Shown here: piece by piece, positions 45,497 to 56,263 of the stretch
Layout of the letters: every line of letters begins with the position of its first letter
Numbering within the stretch: the stretch's first letter is position 1
Source: Tupaia tana
Lineage: Eukaryota; Chordata; Mammalia; Scandentia; Tupaiidae
Reading direction: 5' to 3'
DNA length: 64,000 nucleotides
NCBI GenBank assembly: GCA_026018925.1
Contig: JAKSZU010000006.1
Location: forward strand, 190,351,449 to 190,415,448
Position numbers and translations under genes: made by a program
Notes under the pieces: model-generated
Told to the model about the DNA's origin: nothing
The model's input: only the letters and a program-made list of their open reading frames with translations
Database searches by the model: none

Positions 45497-45655
45497 TATT
45501 TTTTAAAAAGAATTTATTTATTTATTTATTTTAATTTGATGAGAGAGAGAAGAGAGAGAGAGAGTGAGAAAACAAGCCATGAGGTCCAGGACTTGAACTA
45601 TGGTTGGTCACGTGAGAGTCCAGTGCCCTTAACCACCACACCATCTGCCAGCCCT
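45497..45655 (-). mobile_element. Family A SINE, short form
   Basis: (ATTT)n side, GA block, B box complement 'acttgaactatgg', head complement 'catctgccagccc'. 16-bp target-site duplication with one mismatch: 45481-45496 and 45656-45671 ('gatatatagaactctt'). Confidence 0.95.
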
Positions 45656-45671
45656 GATATATAGAACTCTT

Positions 45672-47699
45672 GATCTTCTTATTTTTGTTTGTTTTTTGCT
45701 TTGATCTAATGTTTTGTGATTAAAACAATCTCTCATTAGATTCTGGTGAACTCTTTTACTAATATATTATAAGCCTGGATATAAATGAACTTGAATGTAA
45801 AGAACTGTATGGACAAATATGAAGAACTACATGGAGCTAAGAAGCTGGAAATAGAACACAGCCCTTATGCCCGAATTGTTCTGAAGACTTGTGTCCATTG
45901 AGTTGTTTAAAGCTACATTTCAATTCAGAATCATCAATTTTGGAAGCTGAGTTTTTTGGGGTTTTTTTAGAGCATTATTTTCCTTGACCTTCCAGTAATC
46001 TATATATATATATATATATATTTTTTTTTTTTTGGTCTTCTTTGCTATCCAAATGCAAACTGCGTCTACTTTTAGCAATCATTTATTTTCTTGGATTCAA
46101 TCAACTTATATATGCAAATAAATTAAAATCAGTATAATGAAATAGAAGTTAAGATAATAATATATGCCTATTTTATGTGGATTTTTTTTTTTAGCAAACT
46201 GACTAATACATTCATAAATCAAACAACCTTAGTGACTATCTGCATGACCTGGACCCTCCTAGCCCATATCCGGAATCAGAGCCTCAGACGTCACTCAGAG
46301 TGGAATGTGTGACATGTTCATGGAAAAATGGAAACCACGTTTTGATATTTAATTCTGAAGAGGAAACTGTTTTGTCAAAAACAATATGTTTCAAAGTTTC
46401 TCATTCCATTATCTGCATCACGGTGGCTAAAATGTGCTTTTCTTTCTCTCTTTCGTCCTGATTTGCTGAGGAAGCACAGATCAGACTACAAAGTTACAGG
46501 GACACAACGCCAAGACTGTTCCTTATAAGGTGGATTGTTTCTACACCGTAGAGGACAAGCACATTTCCTTTCTCCATCAAAATTCTGAACACCCCCCACC
46601 TTGCTTTCCCAAATTAGTATCAAATTTTAAAGAGACAACAAGTTATTTATTTAAATATCATGTATTATAAAGCAGATCATTGAAATTAACCTCGATATCA
46701 ATGTTTGCTTTTACACAATGGTACTAGCCATAAACACATTTCCATGTACATTACATAGCTTTAGAAAAATTTTTCATAGCATTTCTGGTTTTATGCCTAT
46801 AGAACAGAATAATTTAAATCCACAGTGTACACTCATTTTGTTTAACTTCTTAAAATTTTTAAGAAAGAAGAAAACCTAAATGCATTTGAACAAATGAATA
46901 GCTAACTTTCATGTAGGTTTCTCTTTTGTTAAAAAAAAGGAATATAAAAATGTTTTGAATATAAGTTTTATAATCTTGCAATAACATTTACTAAAATTCT
47001 AAACTTTGCATTTATAATAAACTTGTAAGACTTTTGATACAACTTAAAGAGATGTTGGTACAAATTGCCTTAGGCTAGATTCAAAATTCTCAAGTTTATA
47101 CATATTTTGTCAATAACATCTTTAATTTATACACCAGTTTCTTAAGCAAAAGAGAGAGAGGAAGTAATCTGTGACTGTTTATAACCATGTATTACTTGGT
47201 TTATTCAATACAATCGATTGACTGCTACATTGGTACCACACAAGACTGTTCAATATTATTGACGAAGCCATAAACAAGAAAGGCACTTCCTGCCCTCAGG
47301 TAACTTCGAAAAAGTGAGCATAATAAAATGAAAAGTATAGATTATTGTGCAAATTTATTGACTTTCCTCTGTACATTGGGCTTTTTCTCATATGGTCATT
47401 CCATTCACATAGACATTACACTGACCTTTTATCATTGTTTGAAAGCAAACATAGGATCTTTTTTTCTGGAGATGATCCCTTTTCCATTATAAAGGCAGAA
47501 TAGATAATAAACTGCTGGCAATTCAGAGTTCTTGTTCTCTTCCCCACTTGCTTGTGATCCAATCTGTTTCAAATAAATCAGCTTAGACTATGTATGCCAT
47601 CTCTATAACCTGTGAGTAAATCTAGAAGTCAGATATGTATAAAAGAGTTCTTATCTCTGTATTGGCCTGCCACATTGACATATCTTCCTAAGACGGTGC
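45672..47699. other. Unassigned SINE-free sequence, 2 kb
   Basis: No SINE, frame or named repeat besides a (TA)n tract at 46001-46020. 46240-46560 is less AT-rich and looks unique. Could include conserved non-coding DNA, but this cannot be judged from one sequence. Confidence 0.5.
46001..46035. repeat. (TA)10 followed by T tract
   Basis: Pure TA then about 13 T. Confidence 0.95.
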
Positions 47700-47955
47700 C
47701 ATGTTAAGCATCTAACATCATCTAACTCTCTTAGTTCTGCAGCTTTTATAGTTCACATACTTGTGGTGACTCAAATAGCTTGCTTGACAAGAATGGGAAA
47801 ATTCCATCCTTACCCTGTGACTCATTTTGATTAGAATTTTCCTGAGGGCCAAAACCATGTCTCATTCACCACTTTAAAATAAGAGAATCCAACAGAAAGA
47901 AATACAATAGTAGTTAGGCAATTCATATGTGTTGAATTATTTGTTGTTGATTACA
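47700..47955 (+). mobile_element. Possible L2 3' end
   Basis: 'ctgagggccaaaaccatgtc' and 'tcattcaccacttt' resemble the L2 terminus 'gggcagggaccatgtctgtc ... ttcaccactg', followed by 'gttgaattatttgttg'. Confidence 0.5.
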
Positions 47956-48324
47956 TAATAAAATTTTTGGGAGATGAAAACAAGATCGTGCCTTCAGGTG
48001 GACTCAGGGGAATTCTTTAATTAATGTATCAAAGTGGAAAGTTGCCAGTTCCACATATATAAAAGAAACTCACCCTTGATAATCCAACTAGTTACTAACT
48101 TCTCCCATCAATTTTTCCTTGATCTCCCTTTCTTATTGGCCATATTGCTCTCCCCCTTTCTGCTCTCAGACTTTAGCCCTTTCCTATCCTTTTATACTAC
48201 TCTGTCACATGGGCCCTATTATTGGGAGGATATTCCCACACAATGTACATTCATTTTCAGAGCCTCAGGTTTCATTAATGCTTATTGCATAATATTGTTG
48301 TCAAATACATGTGTGTATATACAA

Positions 48325-48371
<47 letters not shown>

Positions 48372-48395
48372 CACACACACACACATATACAAACA
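48325..48395. repeat. (AT)n(AC)n microsatellite
   Basis: Long AT tract followed by AC units. Confidence 0.95.
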
Positions 48396-48429
48396 AACAC
48401 AAATTAATGTATATGTAGAGTTTAGTTCA

Positions 48430-48688
48430 AGCTATCTGGTGGTGTGCTGTTAAGGCGTCTGCTTCCCACATGGCTGACTGTGCAGTTCTAGTCCTGGATC
48501 AGTTTCTTGAAAAACATGCCAGGTGCATCAGTGTCACATACTCAAAATCCGAACCAGAGGTAGCAATGGAAGAGAAGGGATCGTGGCATGACCGTATCCC
48601 ATGAAGGGGGATTTCTTGTTACCCATTTATCTCTTTGTTTATCTCTCCCAAGCAAGCACACATACCGTGCGTCAATTTTTTTTTTTTA
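48430..48688 (+). mobile_element. Family A SINE with a T-rich 3' end
   Basis: Head, B box ('gcagttctagtcctgg'), body and CT block read on the plus strand, yet the 3' end is a T tract (about 13 T) instead of an A-tail. Target-site duplication 'agtttagttca' at 48419-48429 and 48689-48699. Confidence 0.9.
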
Positions 48689-48699
48689 AGTTTAGTTCA

Positions 48700-49608
48700 C
48701 CACTTGGTATATATTGAACACAATATCCTTAGGTAATATAAAATAGACATTATTATTTTTAACTAATACTAACAAAATAGATTAAAAGGCATATCATGAG
48801 ATAAAGGAAAAATAAAGGACCAATAGAAGTTTATATTATACAGTGTATCCAAAAATAAAAAATAACTCAGAGGAGGTATCTCATATATAAAAAGATCAGA
48901 AAGGTAATTTCATAATGGGCAAAATATATTTACAAAATAGCTGTGGCTATGGTGACCAAGTATCTACATAAATGTGGGACAGCCCCATTGTATGCTTCTT
49001 ATCTTACTTTATTAAGCTGTCCATTTCCTCTACCAAAACACAACTGTAACTCTTTGTTTTGTTCTACGTAGTACTGTGTTAAATAATCTTTTTGGATAAA
49101 GAAACTCTCTGTAGAGACTTAGAAATATCCAATATTCCAAATTGAGATTATCAGAAGGTTGAAGTCAACGGTGAATCAAGGATCTCCAACATGACTCCAC
49201 TTCCTTCGTTGGATTATCCAGAGCGTTGATTCTAAGCACACACAGTGGGATAAAGAGATAGCTGTGAGGTACTAATAAGGTATCATGAAAAACGTCTCCA
49301 TTGCCCCTGTTTCACCAATCATCCAAATAAATGCAATTCTAGAAAACATAGTTATAAAATATACCACCACATGCTTTCTGAAAAAAAAATATTTTCAGAG
49401 AGCAAAAATTACAGAATATTCTTACAACTGTGAGAGATATTCTGTTTAGCCTGAGGGTCTTGCACAAACTTGAATACCCAGATGGCTAAAAGTATGGACA
49501 ATTAGAGAGAGGTATGGATACAAGAGAGAATAGCTAATTTCTGTATTTCATTATGTTCTACTGAAAAGTTCATGTCTAAATTTAAAATTAAAGTTAAAGG
49601 AGTTCATA
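48700..49608. other. Unassigned sequence, 0.9 kb
   Basis: Nothing that I can name with confidence. Confidence 0.5.
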
Positions 49609-49883
49609 GGCCAGGCCGACCCTGGTGGGGCAATGCTTACGTGCTGTGCATTGAGAATGGGGATCACATATGGCCAATATCCAGTGGCTGACTGTGGTTG
49701 GAATCCCAGCCTTAGTGACTTGACAAACATGCCAGGCACATGTGTGTGCATGTGGGTGTGGGTGTGTGTGTGCTCAAAATCCTGAAAAAGAATTGTGGCA
49801 TGACCACATCCAACTGGGGAGTGCTTTCTTTCTCTCATACACTTGTATCCTTCCATTAAAAATAAAATAAAATAAAATAAAAT
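49609..49883 (+). mobile_element. Family B SINE (long-head form)
   Basis: 'ggccgaccctggtggggcaa', extra 'gcattgagaatggggatcac' in the head, body with an expanded GT/GGGT tract at 49740-49770, (AAAAT)n tail. Confidence 0.8.
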
Positions 49884-50054
49884 GCCATTAGTTTCATGGC
49901 ATTTATATGTATGAAGTACACATATGAAACAATGAAGAAAAAGAGAAAATGTAATTAAAAGCTTATATCGATTAAGGAACTATAAAGCAATGAATAGAGT
50001 GATGGTCATTATTCTACATGCTATATCCAGTCTCAATTTTGTTTTTACTTTACA

Positions 50055-50215
50055 GGGATGTCTAACCACCTAGTACACTAGACATGTGTGTGCCATTGAT
50101 CTGGAGCTGACTGAGGCTTGGAGTAGATCTTGGGATCAGGACTCTTTTGGGGGTATAGTATCTCTTTCCTCTATGTCTCACTCATGGAATAAATACATAC
50201 ACTAAAAATGTATCC
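50055..50215 (+). mobile_element. Family C SINE, 5'-truncated or decayed
   Basis: 'gacatgtgtgtgccattgat', 'gagtagatcttgggatcagg', CT-rich block, 'ggaataaatac' tail. Confidence 0.55.
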
Positions 50216-50299
50216 CCATTTCCACCCCAAACATGTTCGTTTCTATTGGTTTTATCTTAAAAAGAGGTACCACTAACCAACTAGAAGCAAAATTCAGAA

Positions 50300-51025
50300 A
50301 CCTGGGAATCATTATTGGTGTCTTACCCTCTTTTACTCTTCATATGTAAACTGCTACAAAATTTTGCTGATTTCAATTCTGAAATAGTCTTTGCATCCAA
50401 AAATTTCTCCACACTTCCTCACAACATGCTCTTGAAGCCTTTATTTGACTTCTATCTGGGTTGTTTACATCTTCAACCCTAACCCACATCACCTAATTAA
50501 TTTATACACTTGAAACCAGAGTAACATTTCCAAAACACAATGCTAACTGTGAATATTCCCTTCCTAAGATGAAGGCTGGCTCCCCGTTCCCTCTTATATC
50601 TGATTTTATATCCTGATCTCCTGTAATCTTTTGCTACAGACACAGAGATGATTTTGTTCTTTTTATCATTGCTATACTGCATCAAGTCACCAAACTATTA
50701 GTAGTACCTTTGCTGAAAGTGCTTTTCTCTTTCTCCTTCACCTTGTTTGCTAATCATCCTTTAAATCTCAGTAAAAATGGTACTTTCACAGGAATGACTG
50801 GCTTCCATTCCACTCTCTCATTTAAAGCACTGTGTGTCGGTTTTGCAGCAATGGCCAGATTTGAAATTTGCTATTGATGTATGGAATTATTTGATTAATT
50901 TCTGTTTCTCTCAGTAGAAAAGACTACAAGAGAGTAAGGACAATATCAACCTTTGTAGCTAGTTCAGTGCCTGACACAGAGTGGACACTCAATACAGGCT
51001 TGTTTAATGAGTAAACAAATAAGCT
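50300..51025 (+). mobile_element. L2 3' fragment, about 0.7 kb
   Basis: Runs from 'gaaacctgggaatcattatt' through 'cttccacacttcctca'-like text, 'ctccttcaccttgtttgct' and 'gtaaggacaatatc'. It closes with the L2 3' terminus 'agttcagtgcctgacacaga', 'actcaatacaggcttg'. Confidence 0.8.
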
Positions 51026-52230
51026 CAAGTCTATGGTTTATAAAGAAAAAGCTTGGGCCACCATATATGCAGAGTGACACTTGGATATTTTAATTACCTT
51101 TTGAGCCAGGAAGTGAAGTGATGGGGAAACCATGTATTACTCAGTATAAAATTCCAAAACTGTTTGTATAGGTAAAAAGAGAAAAATATCATACACAGAG
51201 AGTAAGAGATAACAATGGCCACCTGCAGTTTGAAGAGAAGGATAGTCAGTTAAAATGATTACAGTTATATTCTGGGTTGAATAAAATTTCTCCTTTCTAA
51301 GTTGCTCATTGTAATAGGTTCACCATGGTTTCTATGAATCTTTTACAACTTGGATAAATCTTGATGTTTTCCCCAAATCTATCCTTTAACAGTGCAGTCT
51401 TAATATTGTCAACAATCTTTGAAAGCAGCACTTTTCTACAAGAGCGTGTCTGTGTCTGTGTGCATTATGGTTGCCATGGTTAGAAAATATTTCCTGAAAA
51501 TGGTCTTTTAAAGTAGCTATCAAATTCAGGTAAACAGCTGTTTTAGAGTTGATAAGGCTGAGAAAGTAGATAACATGCAGACATGTTGCCAATGGCTACA
51601 ACAGTTTCAGGAGATCTTGAGTATAATATTTTCAGAAACATAATTTAAAATACCAAGTAGATCCTTTGATAAGGTGTGGACTTGCCATTCTACCTATTAC
51701 AAGAAGAGAAGAGAAAGCAGAGCCCTCTTCCCTGCAAAAAAAAAATTCAAATCTATATTTCAGTATAATAAAAGTTCTTGGGTATATGATAACAAAGATA
51801 AAATGTGAATTCAATGGATAAGGAGGAGGGAGAACAGAGGAAAAAGAAAGACAGGAAAAAGGAAACTAAAATTAGGAGGAGATAGAAAATTAATGGAAAT
51901 AGGAAATATTCATGTCATTAAGATATTTCACATCAAAATTTTAGAATAAATATATGATTATGCCCCATTAGTGAAAGAATGAAATTATATTGTCAAGTAC
52001 TATAATCATGCCTTGATTAAATCAGTCCTATCCTTGTCTCAAATGCAAAATTAATGACAAGATTTCATTTGCTAAAGGATCAAATGGCTTAAAAATTTGT
52101 ACAAACTTCACATAATACATTTAAATGTGCAACTTTTTTAAAAAAATTAAGACTCATCCTTTTTTAAAGTGTATCTATTTCTCCTTGAGCAAGAGAGACA
52201 TATTTATGTACTATACATTGCAATATCAAT
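51026..52230. other. Unassigned sequence, 1.2 kb
   Basis: Nothing recognised. Purine-rich stretch 51820-51890. Confidence 0.5.
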
Positions 52231-52235
52231 GGGAT

Positions 52236-52427
52236 AATTTATTTAAAAAAAAAACTATTTGAAGTATAAAAACGCAGTTCTCTCCCCAAGACCAGTCACT
52301 GAACTCACTTTCTGCTAAAAATAGAGATGAACTGTTTTGGTAATGAGAAATTTAGAAAACTCATATAAAAGAAATCTCAGTACTCTAACTGCAGTTTCTA
52401 TGAATCAGGTGCTATAAGATTATATTT
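52236..52427. repeat. Duplicated segment, copy 1
   Basis: Shares about 80% identity by eye with 55456-55650, including the exact stretch 'tctgctaaaaatagagatga' and 'gagaaatttagaaa'. Homology resumes after the SINE at 52428-52670 ('cacttaggga'). Confidence 0.85.
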
Positions 52428-52670
52428 GGGGTACCAGCAGAGGCGTAATGGTTACACCACTGGATTCCAACGTAGGTGACCATAGTTTGAGTCCCTATTT
52501 GGTGGCTTAAAACATGCCTGGCGCATGTGCGTGCATGCCCAAGATCCCGAGAGGAGAATTGAGAAGGGATTGCAGCATGGTCATCCCTCAGGGGGTGATT
52601 TTTGTTTTCTTTCTCCCTGTCTCTGGCGAGTGTACTCATCATATGGCAAAACTCTCTCTCTCTCATATTT
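52428..52670 (+). mobile_element. Family A SINE inside duplicated segment copy 1
   Basis: 'ggggtaccagcagaggcgta', B box 'tagtttgagtccc', slightly shortened body, CT block; ends near 'catatttatatatatgg'. Absent from the corresponding place in copy 2. Confidence 0.88.
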
Positions 52671-52695
52671 ATATATATGGAAGTTTAACTTCACT

Positions 52696-52740
52696 TGGTT
52701 CTTTGGCACTTAGGGACATACTTATATGTCCAAAGAACCA
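52696..52740. repeat. Quasi-palindrome with bulge
   Basis: Right arm 'tatgtccaaagaacca' (52725-52740) is the exact reverse complement of the left arm 'tggttctttgg' (52696-52706) plus 'acata' (52716-52720), skipping 9 nt. Loop is 'ctta'. Confidence 0.9.
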
Positions 52741-52744
52741 TATA

Positions 52745-53664
52745 TATAGGGTGGGTGGGGGAGGGAGACAGCATTCTAACAGGCTTCTGATATTCCACTC
52801 CATGCCTACAGTAATGAGTATTTAGGGAAGTGGTAACTGTAATCTATATTTGTTTTTAAGATATTGTTTCTTCTGGACTTAAAATACTGAGAGAGCATTT
52901 AAGTGATCATTTCATACATTTATACTGCCCGGGTTTGAATTGGGTTTGCAGATGCTATTTTCCTTGTCTATTTAGTCAGTAACAGGTCTCGATGGGATGT
53001 TTCTTAGAAAACAGTTGTGCATTTAACTTATTCACCTATTAAGAGAGAGAAATCGATTTTTATAGTCATACAGAAATACCATGAAGACACCAGTACACTT
53101 CATTGTCAGAAATAGAAAACTGTAAATAGAGTAAGTGGCTTTTATATTTCCTGTATTGACATTTGAAAATATCAAGAGTAATCCTTGTGAAAGGTGAATT
53201 CAGTGCTGTGAGACCTTTAAGTCTGTATATCCAGGAAGTTCATTTGCTCATTCAAAAAATATTTGTGCTTTGGAACAAGTCATTAGCAAATAAAAGTCAC
53301 TAACTTTGTGCTGTACAGGATACAAAAACAACAGACAGGAAGATAAGTGATAGTCTCATCTTTAACAAACTCAGAGTCAACTAGGAATGTTGAGAAATCA
53401 TTAAAATCTACAGTGAAAGGTCAGTAGGCAATAATAGCAATAAAAGAGGCACAACCAGGTGATTTGCTAAATCAGAAAAACCAAGGTGTACTTGCGGGGT
53501 TAAAGATACTATTGGTGGCATGTGTATTGAACTATGGTAGGTTAAACACAGACAGACAAAGATGAAGAACAGTAAAGCTGAGAGTGAAAATTATCAATTT
53601 TAGGGAAGAATATTTGAGCATGAGTAATTACTTCCTATATGGCTGGAATAGAAAATTGTTTTAT
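52745..53664. other. Unassigned sequence with possible L2-like end
   Basis: 53230-53400 ('gctcattcaaaaaatatttg' ... 'gagtcaactaggaat') weakly resembles the L2/MIR3 'attcaacaaatatttattga' type end. Rest unrecognised. Confidence 0.4.
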
Positions 53665-53751
53665 TGGGCCAGTCCCATATTGCAGTGGTTAAGTAGACTA
53701 TGCATCACGATCCATATGGAATCCACATGGCTGATCATGGTTTGAATCCTT

Positions 53752-53786
<35 letters not shown>

Positions 53787-53950
53787 CACGTGCATGTGCA
53801 TGTGCATGTGTGTGCATGCCCCAAACCCTGACTGGATGGGGAAATGGAGGAAAATATATTGTGATGTGACCATACCCTATGGGGGGGGGGTACTGTCTCT
53901 CTTTCTGGCTAATGTACATACCCTCTAGAAATTAAAAAAAATAATAATAA
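53665..53950 (+). mobile_element. Family B SINE with (TG)n expansion
   Basis: 'gggccagtcccatattgcag', extra head segment 'ctatgcatcacgatccatat', B box 'atggtttgaatcctt', an expanded (TG)n at 53753-53782, a G run near 53880, and A-rich tail. Confidence 0.8.
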
Positions 53951-54045
53951 ACATTTTATCTGTAAAATTCTGATTTATGAAAATCAGGGAAACACTACTT
54001 TCAAAGTACATAAAATGGAGTTACAAATACTTTTTAAAAATAATT

Positions 54046-54480
54046 ATTAGCCCTGTGGCCTACTATTTAAAGGAGGTATATCCCATATAGTGACCTGCAT
54101 GATTTGAATCTCAGTCCTGGTAGTTTGAAAACCACAACAGACAGGGACCAGCAGTTAGCATAATGGCTATGTTGCTGGACTTCCATGTAGTCGACCACGG
54201 TTCGCGTCCCGAACCCGGTGGCTTAAAACTCACACCAGGCGCATGTGCGTGCGTGCCCAAGATCCTGAGAGGAGAACGGAGAAGGGATTGTGGCATGGCC
54301 ATCCCCCCTGGGGGGTGATTTCTTGCTTTCTATCTCTCTGTCTTTCTCTGTCTGTCTGGCGAGCACACGCGTCCTATAGCAAAATCCTCTCCAAAAAAAA
54401 ACCCCACAACAGACACATGTGCATGCATTTCCCAAACTGGGGTGGAGAAACAGAAGAGAAAGAATTGCAGCATGAGGTAC
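54046..54480 (+). mobile_element. Old family B SINE split by a young family A SINE
   Basis: 54046-54143 ('gccctgtggcctactattta' ... 'gtagtttgaaaaccac') continues at 54416-54480 ('acatgtgcatgcatttccca', 'agaaagaattgcagcatgag'). Confidence 0.8.
54144..54403 (+). mobile_element. Family A SINE, long form, nested and young
   Basis: C-variant B box 'acggttcgcgtcccg', CpG-rich body. Perfect 12-bp target-site duplication 'ccacaacagaca' 54132-54143 and 54404-54415. Confidence 0.96.
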
Positions 54481-54579
54481 AGTTTTCTTATAGGAATATA
54501 TGCAAAGACCAGACTTCCTTAACCCTCTCATGTCTCTGTACCAGGAGGAACCCTTGCGATTAAAATCAGGGTTGATCAG

Positions 54580-54826
54580 TTGCAGTGACACAACAGTAAC
54601 ACAACACTCAATGGTGCCGAAACCATATGAGATGGTCCTGGATTAGCATTTTGAGGTTTCTGTGTGCACGCTTGATGTGGGCATGTGTGTTCATGATCCT
54701 GAATGGTTAGGCTGGGGATGAACCGTAGTGTGAAGAACATACTGGGCTGCTTCTCTCTCCCTCTCTCACTCTTTTTCAGTCTGTCTTCCTCATGAAAGAA
54801 ACAAACTGAAGAAGAAGAAAAACTCA
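54580..54826 (+). mobile_element. Possible family C-like SINE
   Basis: 'atgtgggcatgtgtgttcat', 'ggctggggatgaaccgtagt', CT block and 'gaaagaaacaaactg' end are in the family C order, but divergence is high. Confidence 0.45.
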
Positions 54827-54827
54827 T

Positions 54828-55085
54828 GACTAGCAGATGGCATAATGTTTACATTGCTGGACTCCCATGTAGCTGACTGTTGTTCATGTCCTGCACCTGG
54901 CAGCTTAAAATTTACACAGAGCGTGTGTGTATGTGTGTGCCCAAAATCCTGAGAGGAGAATGGAGGAGAAGGAAATGCAGGGTGGCCATCCTTCCTAGGG
55001 CGTGATTTCTTGCTTTCTGTCTCTCCATCTCTCTGGCGAGCACACATACCCTCATAGCAAAAATCTCTCAAAGGAAAAAAAAGCT
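54828..55085 (+). mobile_element. Family A SINE, long form
   Basis: 'gactagcagatggcataatg', body, CT block, 'cgagcacacatacc', A-rich tail. Confidence 0.88.
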
Positions 55086-55179
55086 GAAAGTAGACTCCCA
55101 TTCATATTAAGATCTGTCTTTTTGAACAGACTTGAGAACAATAGATTGAAAATAAGCAACATAACTAGAATAATTTATT

Positions 55180-55452
55180 ATTTTTATTTTTTTTTTTTGG
55201 GGGGGAGAGGTTTTTGCTATAGGGTAAGTACGCTCGCCAGAAAGAGGGAGACAGAGAGAGAGAAAGTGAAAAATCACCCCACTCAGGGGGGATGGCCATA
55301 CCGCAATCCCTTCTCCTCCATTCTCCTCTCAGGATCTTGGGCACACATGCATACATACCCAGCATTAGTTTAAGTCTCCGGGTTCAAGATTCGAACTGCG
55401 GTGAACCACATGGGAGGCCAGCGACATAGCCATTACGCCAACTGCTGATCCC
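55180..55452 (-). mobile_element. Family A SINE at the edge of duplicated segment copy 2
   Basis: T then G run (55190-55206), complement of CT block, body, head ending 'ctgctgatccc'. Perfect 12-bp target-site duplication 'gaataatttatt' 55168-55179 and 55453-55464. Confidence 0.95.
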
Positions 55453-55455
55453 GAA

Positions 55456-55690
55456 TAATTTATTTTTAAAAAACTATTTGAAGCATAAAAGTACAATCCA
55501 CGCCCTATGACCAGCCATACAACTCATTGTCTGCTAAAAATAGAGATGAATTGTTTTGGTAAAGAGAAATTTAGAAATAGCTCATACAAAACAAATGCCA
55601 GTACTCCGATTGCAATGTCTTCACTAAGTGCTATAAGAATATATTTGAAGGTTTGACTTCCATTCTTCCTTCACACTTAGGGAACGTCCC
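55456..55690. repeat. Duplicated segment, copy 2
   Basis: Partner of 52236-52427 and 52671-52715. Ends in the region 'cacttagggaacg'. No SINE at the site occupied in copy 1. Confidence 0.85.
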
Positions 55691-55765
55691 ACCCCTTTGT
55701 CCAACACTCAGAGCTTATTATACATATATGAATGCCAGGATTTGTCCTAGGTCAAGGATAACACT

Positions 55766-56020
55766 TTTTATTTATGTATTTATTTTTTTTGTATACGGCA
55801 CATGTGCTCACCAAAAAGAGAGACAAAAGAGTGAAAAAGAACTTACCAGGGGAGATGGCCACACAGCAATCTCTTCTCTACACCCTAATCCTTGTGGGAT
55901 TTTGGGCATGGATGTACATACCTCTGGTGTGTTTTTCAGGCCACTGGGTCCAGGACTCACACTGCACAGTCTGTCATGTGGGATCCAGCTGCTTTATCCA
56001 CCGTACCCCCATCTGGCTCA
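55766..56020 (-). mobile_element. Family A SINE, diverged
   Basis: (TTTA)n side, 'cggcacatgtgctcacca', body, head complement 'catgtgggatccagct'. Confidence 0.87.
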
Positions 56021-56034
56021 ATGTAACTACTTTT

Positions 56035-56248
56035 TGTTTGCTTGTTTTAGATTTTTGCCACAGAGATAGAAAGTGAGAAATCACCCCTGAGCGGAGATGG
56101 CCCTTCTCATCCATTCTCCTCTCAGGATTTTGGGCACACAAACATACACTCTCGGTGTGAGTTTCAAGCCACCAGATCTGAGACTGGAATGGCGGTCAAC
56201 TATGTGGGAATCCAGTAATGTAACCATTACGTCATCAGCTGTACTCAC
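56035..56248 (-). mobile_element. Family A SINE with shortened 3' part
   Basis: Missing part of the CT block; body and head complement ('actatgtgggaatccagtaa') clear. Target-site duplication 'aatgtaactactttt' 56020-56034 and 'aatacaactactttt' 56249-56263. It landed exactly at the 5' end of the neighbouring SINE. Confidence 0.92.
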
Positions 56249-56263
56249 AATACAACTACTTTT

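Noticed and set aside
48034-48453. 139-codon frame
   Set aside because: Its end is encoded by an AT/AC microsatellite, and the start lies in pyrimidine-rich non-coding text; no domain recognised.
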